DNA of 64,000 bases from Ruminococcus sp. FMBCY1 (GTDB lineage Bacteria > Bacillota > Clostridia > Oscillospirales > Acutalibacteraceae), in contig NZ_CP074197.1 of NCBI RefSeq assembly GCF_023921805.1, positions 1,116,001-1,180,000 of the forward strand, written 5' to 3'. Shown piece by piece: positions 54,822 to 62,736 of the stretch. The position numbers and the translations under genes are program-made. The notes under the pieces are model-generated. The model made no database searches. It worked only from the letters and a program-made list of their open reading frames with translations, and was not told where the DNA came from. How positions within the stretch are numbered: position 1 is the stretch's first letter; each line of letters starts with the position of its first letter.

Positions 54822-54850
54822 ATTTTATGACAACAAAATAATTTATAAAA

Positions 54851-55375
54851 TTACAGCACATCTTTTATCTCAAAAGCCAAAATGAGTTTAAAGCGTTCCT
54901 CAAAGGTCTTAAGGTTATTGCCGAGGATTTTTTTGATTTTAGCAAGCTGATAATTTATTGTATTGCGGTGCACAAATGTTTCTTCCGCCACCTTCTGCAC
55001 ACTGCCGTCATACTTAAGATACAACCGTAAAAAATTCAGATAATCTGTTCCGTTATCTCTGTCGTAAATCTCAAGTTTCCTGAGGTTTTCATTGTATATG
55101 CTCTCAAGCAGCGAATTATCGTCTACGGCAAGAATGAGTTTTTTGATTTCAAGTTTTTCATAAAACATCGGACTGATATTTCTGCGTTGAGAAAGTTTGA
55201 GCATCTTAAGCACAATCTGATATGTTTTTGACAGTGACTTTATATTACAATCGGTTTTACTGACCGCAATATAAAGTTTATTAACGCTCATAAACTTCTC
55301 CTGCTCTGCCTGCAACTTTTCAACCAGACTTTCGATTTCCGCATTTGTAAAATTGCTTAGCACATAAAACAGCAT
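54851..55375 (-). CDS. PucR/CdaR-type regulator, apparently missing its N-terminal half
   Basis: A 174-residue protein. The C-terminal PucR HTH is intact (LKYDGSVQKVAEETFVHRNTINYQLAKIKKIL), preceded by part of the degenerate GGDEF-like domain found in CdaR/PucR proteins. The family is normally 350-550 residues. ATG 55375 lies two bases from the stop of the truncated dehydrogenase, with GAGGG upstream. A deletion between the two genes explains both truncations. Confidence 0.75.
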   Translation of the reverse strand: MLFYVLSNFTNAEIESLVEKLQAEQEKFMSVNKLYIAVSKTDCNIKSLSKTYQIVLKMLKLSQRRNISPMFYEKLEIKKLILAVDDNSLLESIYNENLRKLEIYDRDNGTDYLNFLRLYLKYDGSVQKVAEETFVHRNTINYQLAKIKKILGNNLKTFEERFKLILAFEIKDVL

Positions 55376-55376
55376 A

Positions 55377-55550
55377 TTATCTACCCTCTTCGTCAAGCAA
55401 TGCCATTAGTTTTTTCATCATATCCGAAACCGCAATGTGTCTGCCTGTTACGATAAAAGCCTTTCTGCCCATTTCTTTTAAAAGCGGTGCAGCCTCGTTA
55501 AGCACGCCTTTGCCGACTACTATGTGATTTGGAACTACAAAATGTGACAT
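55377..55550 (-). pseudogene. Iron-containing alcohol dehydrogenase, first 57 residues only
   Basis: Begins MSHFVVPNHIVVGKGVLNEA with GRKAFIVTGRHIAVS following, the N-terminal Rossmann strand pattern of Fe-dependent alcohol dehydrogenases (normally about 380 residues). It stops at codon 58. GGGAG precedes the ATG, so it is probably still translated after the aminotransferase, 41 bp upstream. In taurine-dissimilating bacteria an Fe-ADH (SarD) pairs with a class III aminotransferase; that parallel is inference. Confidence 0.75.
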
Positions 55551-55591
55551 TTTAATATCTCCCGTTATTTTAGAATTTTACTATTATAGTA

Positions 55592-56917
55592 TCAAATCAA
55601 TTCATTGTCAACATATGTAAGAACTTCGTCCATCTTTACCATTTCTTCCCTGATCTGTTCTTCTGTAATGATAAGCGGCGGATTTACAAAGAGCATATTT
55701 TCGTGTGAATAAGTCATAAACTTTTTCTTCTTTAACATTCCTACAAGACTGCCCATAATGCCTTTTTCATCCTTGCCGTACGGAACTAACGGTTCTTTTG
55801 TTTTCTTGTCCTTTACAAGTTCAATAGCAGAGAACAAACCGATATATCTTACATCGCCTACACAAGGATGTTTCTCTTTCATTTCTTCAAGAATTTCACC
55901 GAGCACCTTGCCAACCTTGTTTACATTGTCAAGAATGTTAGCCTCGCTGTAGTAGTTTACACAGGCAACACCTGCCGCACAAGCAAGCGGATGACCGCTG
56001 TATGTAAGGCCGCAGGAAAGAAGATGATCGTCAAAGTAATCTGCGATTTTCTGCGATACCGCAACTCCGCCGAGCGGAACATAGCCGCAGGTAACGCCCT
56101 TTGCAAATGATACAATATCGGGAACTACATCAAAATTCTGGAATGCAAACATTTTACCTGTTCTGCACCAACCTGCCATAACCTCATCGCAAATCATCAG
56201 AATACCGAACTCATCACAAATCTTTCTTACTCCCGGTAAGTAACCCTTAGGAGGAATAATTACACCGTTTGAACCTGTAATTGTTTCCATAACGATTGCG
56301 GCTACACTGTCAGGACCTTCGTAAATAATCTGCTCTCTCAATTTAGTGAGATAATATTTTGTAGCTGCCTCTTCGGATTCAAATTCAACAGCCTCTCTGT
56401 AAACATACGGATCAAAAAATTTTACAAATCCCGGAATACCCGGCTCAAGCGGATATCTTCTCGGCTCGCCCGTAAGGTTGCCTGCGCCGAATGAAGAACC
56501 GTGATAACTTCTGTAACGGCTGAATACCTTGTTTCTGCCCGTAAACATTCTTGCAATCTTTACTGCGTTTTCGTTTGCATCTGCACCTGCATTTGTAAAG
56601 AATACTTTGCCAAAACTGTCCGGAAGAAGATTAATAATCATTTCCGCAAGTGTTGACTTTGCCTCTGTTGCGTATGACGGGCCTACAAAACAAAACTTAT
56701 CAACCTGTTCTTTAATTGCATCTCCGATAGCTTTGTTACCGTAACCTAAGTTAAGGTTTACAAGCTGTGAAGACATATCTGTATATTTATTACCGTCAAA
56801 ATCGTAGAAGTAAATTCCCTCTGCCTTTGCAACAGGAATAGGATTTAAGTTACCCTGCTTGCTCCATGACTGAAGTACATATTTCTTATGGTTTTCAACA
56901 ATTTTTTCAGGTGTCAT
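55592..56917 (-). CDS. Class III PLP-dependent aminotransferase (taurine/beta-alanine aminotransferase-like)
   Basis: A 441-residue omega-type aminotransferase. The PLP lysine is in IVSFAKGVTCGYVPLGG, and the substrate region includes FTNAGADANENAVKIAR and YRSYHGSSFGAGNLTG. The beginning (LQSWSKQGNLNPIPVAKAEG) is like taurine:pyruvate aminotransferases. ATG 56917 has AAAGG 7-8 bases upstream. It is first of a three-gene unit with the Fe-ADH fragment and PucR remnant. The amine donor needs testing; beta-alanine or GABA are alternatives. Confidence 0.82.
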   Translation of the reverse strand: MTPEKIVENHKKYVLQSWSKQGNLNPIPVAKAEGIYFYDFDGNKYTDMSSQLVNLNLGYGNKAIGDAIKEQVDKFCFVGPSYATEAKSTLAEMIINLLPDSFGKVFFTNAGADANENAVKIARMFTGRNKVFSRYRSYHGSSFGAGNLTGEPRRYPLEPGIPGFVKFFDPYVYREAVEFESEEAATKYYLTKLREQIIYEGPDSVAAIVMETITGSNGVIIPPKGYLPGVRKICDEFGILMICDEVMAGWCRTGKMFAFQNFDVVPDIVSFAKGVTCGYVPLGGVAVSQKIADYFDDHLLSCGLTYSGHPLACAAGVACVNYYSEANILDNVNKVGKVLGEILEEMKEKHPCVGDVRYIGLFSAIELVKDKKTKEPLVPYGKDEKGIMGSLVGMLKKKKFMTYSHENMLFVNPPLIITEEQIREEMVKMDEVLTYVDNELI

Positions 56918-56955
56918 AATTATCATCCTTTCAAATCATACCCTATCAAATCACA

Positions 56956-56986
56956 AATGGGACTTCGTGTTCAACGAAGCCCCATT
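56956..56986 (-). promoter_or_regulatory. Leader hairpin before the aminotransferase gene
   Basis: A 13-bp stem (one mismatch), AATGGG...CCCATT with a 5-nt loop, in the transcript about 40 nt before the ATG. No T-run follows, so it is not a simple terminator. Confidence 0.5.
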
Positions 56987-57015
56987 GCTTTGAAATCTCT
57001 TTTGTTTATGCCATT

Positions 57016-57043
57016 ATTATACCACGATATTTTATGAGCGCAA
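57016..57043 (-). promoter_or_regulatory. Aminotransferase promoter
   Basis: On the minus strand TTGCGC, 16 bp, TATAAT, with a TGG extension before the -10 box. Confidence 0.65.
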
Positions 57044-57210
57044 CACTTTTATGCACAAATTTCTTTGTGCTGCGGCACAAATTGCAAATATAAAGCATCA
57101 CTTTTTATAGGGAAATCTGTCACAATTCATAATATTTTATAAGCTGCAAACAACTTGTGCATAATATTGTTATCGGATTGTAAATTTTAAATCTAAATTC
57201 TTATACTTAC

Positions 57211-57239
57211 TTGACATAAATATATTTAGGTGATAAATT
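57211..57239 (+). promoter_or_regulatory. mgtE promoter
   Basis: TTGACA, 17 bp, TAAATT. The leader to mgtE is about 250 nt. Confidence 0.65.
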
Positions 57240-57274
57240 AATATATGATAAAGTTTAATCGGAGGTGAGATTTA

Positions 57275-57358
57275 ATGGACAGTTGCAGTAGTTTTGGTCG
57301 AAGTATTCAAACAGGTGTTACGGAAATACTCAATGTAAGGCTGTCTGTTAAATTCTGA
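57275..57358 (+). CDS. 27-residue leader ORF upstream of mgtE
   Basis: Starts MDSCSSFGRSIQTGVTEI and ends RLSVKF, with GGAGG 9 bases before the ATG, inside the mgtE leader. The flanking RNA can form AAGGCT/AGCCTT and other stems over 57338-57380. Short upstream ORFs regulate magnesium transporters elsewhere (mgtL). The sequence does not show the conserved M-box blocks I know. Coding status is uncertain. Confidence 0.45.
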   Translation: MDSCSSFGRSIQTGVTEILNVRLSVKF

Positions 57359-57502
57359 CTGATGTTTAGCCTTTTGTAAACATAATATTACTTTCTGTTC
57401 CACCGAATATTATCCTATACTGCTCAACAATCAATTGTTAAACTGCTGTGGGAATAGCGGTGGTATTTTTATGCCCTTTTGAGGCAAATGGGAGGTAATG
57501 CT

Positions 57503-58897
57503 ATGACAGAGAAAGTATTAAACAAACCAATGTATGCAGATGAAATCGTAAAGATTTTCAGGAGCGGACTTCCAAAAGACGAGCTTATAGAAAAAATTTC
57601 CGACTACCATACAAGCGATATTGCCGACGCTCTTGAAAAAATGACTGCCGACGAAAGAAAAGCGCTCTACCCTGTTCTCGGTGTGGAACTTGTTGCGGAA
57701 ATATTTTCTTACATTGAAGATTCGGAAGAGTATCTGAAAGAAATTAATTCCGATAAAGTTGCTAATCTGCTTTCGGAAATGGACTCCGACGATGCGGTAG
57801 ATATTCTTGAAAAGCTCGGCGATGACGACAGAAAAAGAATAGTCGCCTTGCTTGACAACGATGCAAAACAAGATGTACGAATGATTTTATCTTATGACGA
57901 TGATGAAATCGGCAGTGAAATGACTACCAACTACATCGTTATAAGCAAAAATCTTTCTATAAAAGAAGCCAGACACGAACTTATCTCGCAGGCAGGCGAA
58001 AATGATAACATCAATACAATTTACGCTGTTGACGACAACAACTGTTTTTTCGGCGCTATTGATTTGAAAGATTTAATTGTTGCAAGGAATTATCAAAATC
58101 TTGATGACATCATAGTAAAGTCATATCCTTTTGTAAAGGCACACGAAAAAATTACGGATTGTATTGAACAATTAAAAGACTATGCAGAGGATTCTATCCC
58201 TGTGCTTGATGACGAAAAACATATTCTCGGCGTTATTACCGCCCATGATATTGTTCAGGTTGTGGACGAGGAACTCGGTGAGGATTACGCAAAACTCGGT
58301 GGTTTGACCGCAGAAGAAGATTTAAACGAAACCACTTTTCAAAGCACAAAGAAAAGATTGCCTTGGCTAATTATTCTGCTTTTTCTCGGTATGGGAGTAT
58401 CTTCGGTGGTAGGCATTTTTGAATCGGTGGTAGCCGTTATTCCGATAGTTATATGCTTTCAGTCGCTCATACTTGATATGGCGGGAAATGTAGGCACTCA
58501 ATCGCTTGCGGTTACAATCCGTGTACTTATGGATGAAAATCTGACAGCGTCAGACAAATTAAAACTCACCGTAAAAGAAATGAAAGTCGGATTTTCAAAC
58601 GGAATTTTCCTCGGTGTAATGGCAGTGATTTTTGTCGGTCTGTATATTTTCCTTATTAAAGGAAACGATATTGCCTACTCGTTTATTGTATCGGGCTGCG
58701 TAGGATTTTCGCTTTTGGCGTCTATGGTAATTTCAAGCCTTATCGGCACACTTGTTCCTATGTTCTTCAACAAAATGAAAATCGACCCTGCCGTAGCGTC
58801 AGGCCCATTGATTACAACCATAAACGACCTTGTTGCAGTTGTGACATATTACGGTATGGTATGGCTGCTTTTGATTAACATTTTACATTTAACCTAA
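57503..58897 (+). CDS. mgtE: MgtE-family magnesium transporter
   Basis: A 464-residue channel: cytosolic N domain (about 1-125, acidic helical repeats such as LLSEMDSDDAVDILEKLGDDD), a CBS pair (126-250), a plug helix and five membrane helices (about 280-464). The pore signature is LDMAGNVGTQSLAVTIR, and DPAVASGPLITTINDL follows. The N and CBS domains sense magnesium and close the pore. ATG 57503 has GGGAGG upstream. Confidence 0.95.
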   Translation: MTEKVLNKPMYADEIVKIFRSGLPKDELIEKISDYHTSDIADALEKMTADERKALYPVLGVELVAEIFSYIEDSEEYLKEINSDKVANLLSEMDSDDAVDILEKLGDDDRKRIVALLDNDAKQDVRMILSYDDDEIGSEMTTNYIVISKNLSIKEARHELISQAGENDNINTIYAVDDNNCFFGAIDLKDLIVARNYQNLDDIIVKSYPFVKAHEKITDCIEQLKDYAEDSIPVLDDEKHILGVITAHDIVQVVDEELGEDYAKLGGLTAEEDLNETTFQSTKKRLPWLIILLFLGMGVSSVVGIFESVVAVIPIVICFQSLILDMAGNVGTQSLAVTIRVLMDENLTASDKLKLTVKEMKVGFSNGIFLGVMAVIFVGLYIFLIKGNDIAYSFIVSGCVGFSLLASMVISSLIGTLVPMFFNKMKIDPAVASGPLITTINDLVAVVTYYGMVWLLLINILHLT

Positions 58898-58910
58898 ATA
58901 TTTTTACGAT

Positions 58911-58937
58911 AAACAGGCGTGATTTTTTCGCCTGTTT
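58911..58937 (+). terminator. mgtE terminator
   Basis: A 9-bp stem AAACAGGCG with CGCCTGTTT and a 9-nt loop. Confidence 0.8.
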
Positions 58938-59166
58938 TGTTTGCGTAAATATTTCACACTACAACTAAACATCTTGTAATTTTACTTTTCTCTTATAAAC
59001 ACAACTGTGCATTTTGTAAAAATTTTTTAAGTAAACATCAGTGTATTTTTCAAAATTTTAGGATTTACTTTTTTATTCTGCTATGCTATAATTCATACGA
59101 ATTCAAGGATATTGTAGTCCATAATTATTCTTTACAATAAATTTTAACAAAGAAGTGTGAATTATT

Positions 59167-60525
59167 ATGACCGGTTCAAAATCCGTACGAAATCTGACGC
59201 AGGGTAAAATATTCAGTCAGATTTTATTTTTTGCCATTCCCGTAATTATAGGAAACCTTTTACAGGAATTATATAATGTAGTTGATACCTTGATAGTGGG
59301 GCAAACGCTTGGCGAAATCAAGCTTGCGGCGGTAGGCTCTACAAGCTCTCTTAACTTTTTTGCGCTCGGCTTTTTCATAGGTTTATCGGCAGGCTGTTCG
59401 GTAATCACCTCTCAACACTTCGGTGCAGGAAATATTAAGCAAATCAAAAAAAGTGTTGCCGCACATATATTAATCGGAATTATATCATCTGCCGTACTTA
59501 CAGTTGCTTTTGTATTTTTAGTAAATCCGTTTTTAACAATGCTCGGCACTACAAAAGAAACTTTTGATTACGCAAGCCGGTATCTTACAATAATCTACCT
59601 CGGCATACCGGCAACTATGCTTTATAATCTTACAGCATCATTGCTCAGATCGGTCGGCGACAGCAAAACTCCGTTGTATTTACTGTTGTTCTCTTCTGTT
59701 CTGAATGTCGGACTTGACCTGCTGTTTATAGTAGTATTCAAATGGGATGTTGCAGGTGCGGCAATAGCAACTGTAGTTTCACAATTAATCTCCGCAGTGC
59801 TTTGCTGTATTTACATATGTTTTAAAGTTAAACTTCTTTTGCCGACCAAAGAAAGTTTTACAAGTATAGGCAGAATGGTTGCGGACGAACTTAAAGTCGG
59901 CTGTCCTATGGGACTTCAAAACTCTGTAATTTCTATAGGTATGATGGTTTTGCAGTATTTTGTAAATCAGTTCGGCTCATATGCGGTTGCAGGATATACT
60001 ATCGGCAACAGAGTGCAGATGCTTGTTCAAAATCCGATGAACTCAATGAGCATGGTAATTGCTACCTTTGCGGGACAAAATGAGGGTGCAGGAAAATATG
60101 ACAGAATACGAAAAGGCGTAAACTACTGCCTTATTCTCTGCATAACATACGCAATAGCAGTTGGCGCATTAACAATGTTGTTTGCCACACCGATTACGGG
60201 AATATTCACAAGCAACAGCTCTCAGCAAACAATAGATTATTCCGTACAATTCATATTCTGGAACTGCCCGTTTGAATTTACTCTCGGAATGTTGTTCATT
60301 TACAGAGGCACAATACAGGGTCTTAAAAACGGCATTATTCCGATGATCGGCTCGCTTATCGAGGTACTTATGAGAATATGTGCACCGGTTATTTTAAGCT
60401 CAATAATCGGTTATATATCAATCTGCGTTGCAGGTCCTGCCGCATGGACGGCAAGTATGCTGTTAATGCTTGCGGTTTACTATATAAAAATGAAAGACTT
60501 TAAAAATAAAAAAGCACTTGCATGA
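59167..60525 (+). CDS. MATE-family efflux transporter
   Basis: A 452-residue protein with twelve hydrophobic helices in two related halves (starting near NLTQGKIFSQILFFAIPVIIGN and the second after residue 235). The family feature GxxxxxYNVVDTLIVGQ is present as LLQELYNVVDTLIVG. It exports cationic drugs or metabolites with sodium or protons. The 229-bp AT-rich upstream region has no further gene I can support. Confidence 0.92.
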   Translation: MTGSKSVRNLTQGKIFSQILFFAIPVIIGNLLQELYNVVDTLIVGQTLGEIKLAAVGSTSSLNFFALGFFIGLSAGCSVITSQHFGAGNIKQIKKSVAAHILIGIISSAVLTVAFVFLVNPFLTMLGTTKETFDYASRYLTIIYLGIPATMLYNLTASLLRSVGDSKTPLYLLLFSSVLNVGLDLLFIVVFKWDVAGAAIATVVSQLISAVLCCIYICFKVKLLLPTKESFTSIGRMVADELKVGCPMGLQNSVISIGMMVLQYFVNQFGSYAVAGYTIGNRVQMLVQNPMNSMSMVIATFAGQNEGAGKYDRIRKGVNYCLILCITYAIAVGALTMLFATPITGIFTSNSSQQTIDYSVQFIFWNCPFEFTLGMLFIYRGTIQGLKNGIIPMIGSLIEVLMRICAPVILSSIIGYISICVAGPAAWTASMLLMLAVYYIKMKDFKNKKALA

Positions 60526-60529
60526 AATT

Positions 60530-60559
60530 AAGGGAACTTTTCAACCGAGAAGTTCCCTT
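60530..60559 (+). terminator. MATE gene terminator
   Basis: A 10-bp stem AAGGGAACTT with its complement, 10-nt loop, T-run close behind. Confidence 0.85.
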
Positions 60560-60613
60560 TGATTTTTGTTGACTTTTACATATATAAAAACTAAAATTAT
60601 TAACGGTGATTTT

Positions 60614-60946
60614 ATGATTACGGAAACAGAACGATTATTTCTTCGTGAGCTAACAAAAGATGATTTCAGTGCACTATATTCTGTTTTGGCAGATTCGGAT
60701 ATAACGCAACACTATCCATATACATTTGATAAAGCAAGAGTAATGAATTGGATTGACAAAAGCATTGAGCGATACAATATTTTCGGCTTTGGCTTGTGGG
60801 CAGTTTGCTTAAAAGATAACATTCCCTCCGCCGCTGTCGCTGTGTCATACGGTTGTAAAAAACTTGATGAATTTATTGACAGTGAAAATGAAACAACTGT
60901 TGTGTACGGAATCACAAGGACAGAGTGGGAGAAAATTAAAATATAA
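60614..60946 (+). pseudogene. GNAT acetyltransferase with in-frame internal deletion
   Basis: A 110-residue reading frame. The N-terminal part is a normal RimJ/RimL-type start (TERLFLRELTKDDFSALYSV, GFGLWAVCLKD). It then jumps straight to the family C-terminal end (SYGCKKLDEFIDSENE, VVYGITRTEW). The acetyl-CoA-binding core (RxxGxG/A) of about 70 residues is missing, yet the frame stays open, so it can make a protein that cannot be an acetyltransferase of the usual kind. Confidence 0.75.
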
Positions 60947-60974
60947 TTTTATACAAAAATTCACTTGATGTATA

Positions 60975-61003
60975 TTGAAAAATATTTTATATGTTGATAT
61001 AAT
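60975..61003 (+). promoter_or_regulatory. Promoter of the RNHCP gene
   Basis: TTGAAA, 17 bp, TATAAT, giving a leader of about 170 nt before the ATG at 61178. Confidence 0.75.
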
Positions 61004-61093
61004 AAAAATACCGATTGTTGACTAAGCCTTGGCTTTTTCATAAATATTTTAATAAGGAGATTAGTGTTTGACAAAGACTAATACAACTGTAAT

Positions 61094-61167
61094 AGTAGCA
61101 TAATCGGGAGGTTTGCTACTTTTACCCACAAACCTCCCAAAAGGTTTTTGATTTTACTTTTTGGAGG
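61094..61167 (+). promoter_or_regulatory. Possible RNA switch in the RNHCP leader
   Basis: Three exclusive pairings are visible. AGTAGCA (61094-61100) can pair with TGCTACT (61114-61120). GGGAGGTTTG (61106-61115) can pair with CAAACCTCCC (61129-61138). The CCTCC inside the last block can instead pair with the ribosome binding site GGAGG (61163-61167). Freeing or masking the ribosome site would then depend on which stem forms. No known riboswitch class is recognised. Confidence 0.5.
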
Positions 61168-61177
61168 ATTATGCTCT

Positions 61178-61606
61178 ATGAATAGAGAAAACAAGAAAAA
61201 ATCATATAAAAAAGGTTATTATAAATCACACGCTTGCAACGAAAGTTTTATCTGCAAGGTATGCGGCAGACTTGTTGTACCTAACGGTGCGGGAAGCGAC
61301 CATCGCAATCATTGCCCTTACTGCCTGTCAAGTCAACATCTTGATATTGAGCCCGGCGATCGTGAGGCAGATTGCGGAGGAACTATGGAACCTGTCGCAG
61401 TATGGGTTCGCAAAAACGGCGAATGGGCGATTATTCACCGCTGCAAAATCTGCGGAACATTAAGCTCAAACAGAATTGCCGCTGACGATAACCCGATGAA
61501 ACTTATGTCTATTGCAATGAAACCCGTATCATCTCCCCCGTTTCCGCTTGAAAAAATTGAGAAAATGACAAAACTTATGGGCGGTGACGGCGAACTTAAG
61601 TGGTAA
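61178..61606 (+). CDS. RNHCP-domain zinc-ribbon protein
   Basis: A 142-residue protein matching the RNHCP domain: CKVCGRLV, then HRNHCPYCLSS giving the family name, and CKICGTLSSNRI near the end. The cysteine pairs are consistent with two zinc ribbons. A basic N terminus (NRENKKKSYKKGYYK) suggests nucleic-acid binding. The role of the family is not established. ATG 61178 is 10 bases after GGAGG. Confidence 0.88.
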   Translation: MNRENKKKSYKKGYYKSHACNESFICKVCGRLVVPNGAGSDHRNHCPYCLSSQHLDIEPGDREADCGGTMEPVAVWVRKNGEWAIIHRCKICGTLSSNRIAADDNPMKLMSIAMKPVSSPPFPLEKIEKMTKLMGGDGELKW

Positions 61607-61626
61607 TAATCCGATTAAAAAACAAA

Positions 61627-61654
61627 AGACTCCTTGTCAGCAGGCATGGAGTCT
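61627..61654 (+). terminator. Weak terminator between the RNHCP and bile salt hydrolase genes
   Basis: A 7-bp stem AGACTCC with GGAGTCT, 14-nt loop, ATTTTT shortly after. Confidence 0.55.
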
Positions 61655-61721
61655 GATGTTATTTTTGAACATTTACATATTAAATTATTTTTTGAAAATA
61701 ATAACACAAGGAGGTATATAT

Positions 61722-62696
61722 ATGTGTACTGCAGCAACATACAAAACCAAAGATTTTTATTTTGGAAGAACTCTTGATTACGAATTTTCTTACGGTGATG
61801 AAATTACAATTACACCGAGAAACTATGCCTTTGATTTTCGTCATACAAGCACTTGCAGCTCCCATTATGCAATAATCGGAATGGCTCATATTGCAGATAA
61901 TTATCCGCTCTACTATGATGCAATCAACGAAAAAGGGCTTGGAATGGCAGGACTTAACTTTGTCGGAAATGCCGTTTATGCCGAACCTGACGACAGTAAG
62001 GAAAATGTGGCGCAATTTGAATTTATACCGTATATCTTAAGCAAATGTGCGAGTGTAAGCGATGCAAAAAACTTGCTTGCAAAAATTAATCTCACAGGCA
62101 CTCCGTTCAGCGATAAACTTCCGACCGCCGGGCTTCACTGGATAATTGCAGATAAAAACGAATCTATAACCGTTGAATCCGTTGCGGACGGACTTCATAT
62201 TTACGATAATCCTGTCGGTGTACTCACTAACAATCCACCGTTTGAAACACAGATGTTTCTGCTGAACAATTATATGTCGCTCTCCGCTAAACAACCGCAG
62301 AATACATTTGCAAACGGACTTACACTTAATTCGTACAGCCGTGGTATGGGGGCAATCGGATTGCCGGGTGATCTTTCATCTGCATCACGATTTGTGAGAG
62401 TTGCATTTACTAAAATGAATTCAATTTCAGGTGAAAGCGAAAACGAAAGTGTAAGCCAATTTTTCCATATTCTCGGCTCTGTAGATCAGCAACGAGGTTG
62501 TTGTGAAGTCAGCGAAGGAAAGTATGAAATTACAATTTATACTTCCTGCTGTAATGCCGCAAAGGGAATTTATTACTACACAACCTATAATAATCATCAG
62601 ATTTCCGCCGTAGATATGCACAGAGAAAATCTTGACGGTACAGAGCTTATACGCTATCCGTTAATTACAGAACAACAAATCAATTTTCAAAACTAA
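61722..62696 (+). CDS. bsh: Choloylglycine hydrolase family enzyme, probable bile salt hydrolase
   Basis: A 324-residue N-terminal-nucleophile amidase. The start MCTAATY exposes Cys2 after methionine removal. Conserved active-site residues appear as R16 and D19 in FGRTLDYEF, an asparagine in MAGLNFVG, an asparagine in LTNNPPFE, and the arginine in SSASRFVR. No signal peptide, so it is cytosolic. AAGGAGG supports this start over a longer frame. Penicillin V acylase is the alternative activity. It suggests exposure to conjugated bile acids in the gut, and cleaving taurine conjugates would release taurine. Confidence 0.9.
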   Translation: MCTAATYKTKDFYFGRTLDYEFSYGDEITITPRNYAFDFRHTSTCSSHYAIIGMAHIADNYPLYYDAINEKGLGMAGLNFVGNAVYAEPDDSKENVAQFEFIPYILSKCASVSDAKNLLAKINLTGTPFSDKLPTAGLHWIIADKNESITVESVADGLHIYDNPVGVLTNNPPFETQMFLLNNYMSLSAKQPQNTFANGLTLNSYSRGMGAIGLPGDLSSASRFVRVAFTKMNSISGESENESVSQFFHILGSVDQQRGCCEVSEGKYEITIYTSCCNAAKGIYYYTTYNNHQISAVDMHRENLDGTELIRYPLITEQQINFQN

Positions 62697-62700
62697 AGCA

Positions 62701-62732
62701 ACAGACCGACACATCAAAATGTATCGGTCTGT
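62701..62732. terminator. Bidirectional terminator after bsh
   Basis: Stem ACAGACCGA with its complement, extended by ACAT/ATGT, loop CAAA; convergent genes on both sides. Confidence 0.85.
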
Positions 62733-62736
62733 ACTT

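Noticed and set aside
57240-57400. Possible M-box (ykoK) magnesium riboswitch
   Set aside because: GGTGAG occurs near the start, but the other conserved M-box blocks were not recognisable; kept only as an unassigned leader.
61019-61030. TGACTAAGC at the RNHCP leader resembling the metY-region motif
   Set aside because: Single occurrence outside a promoter spacer and no sulfur gene nearby; likely chance.
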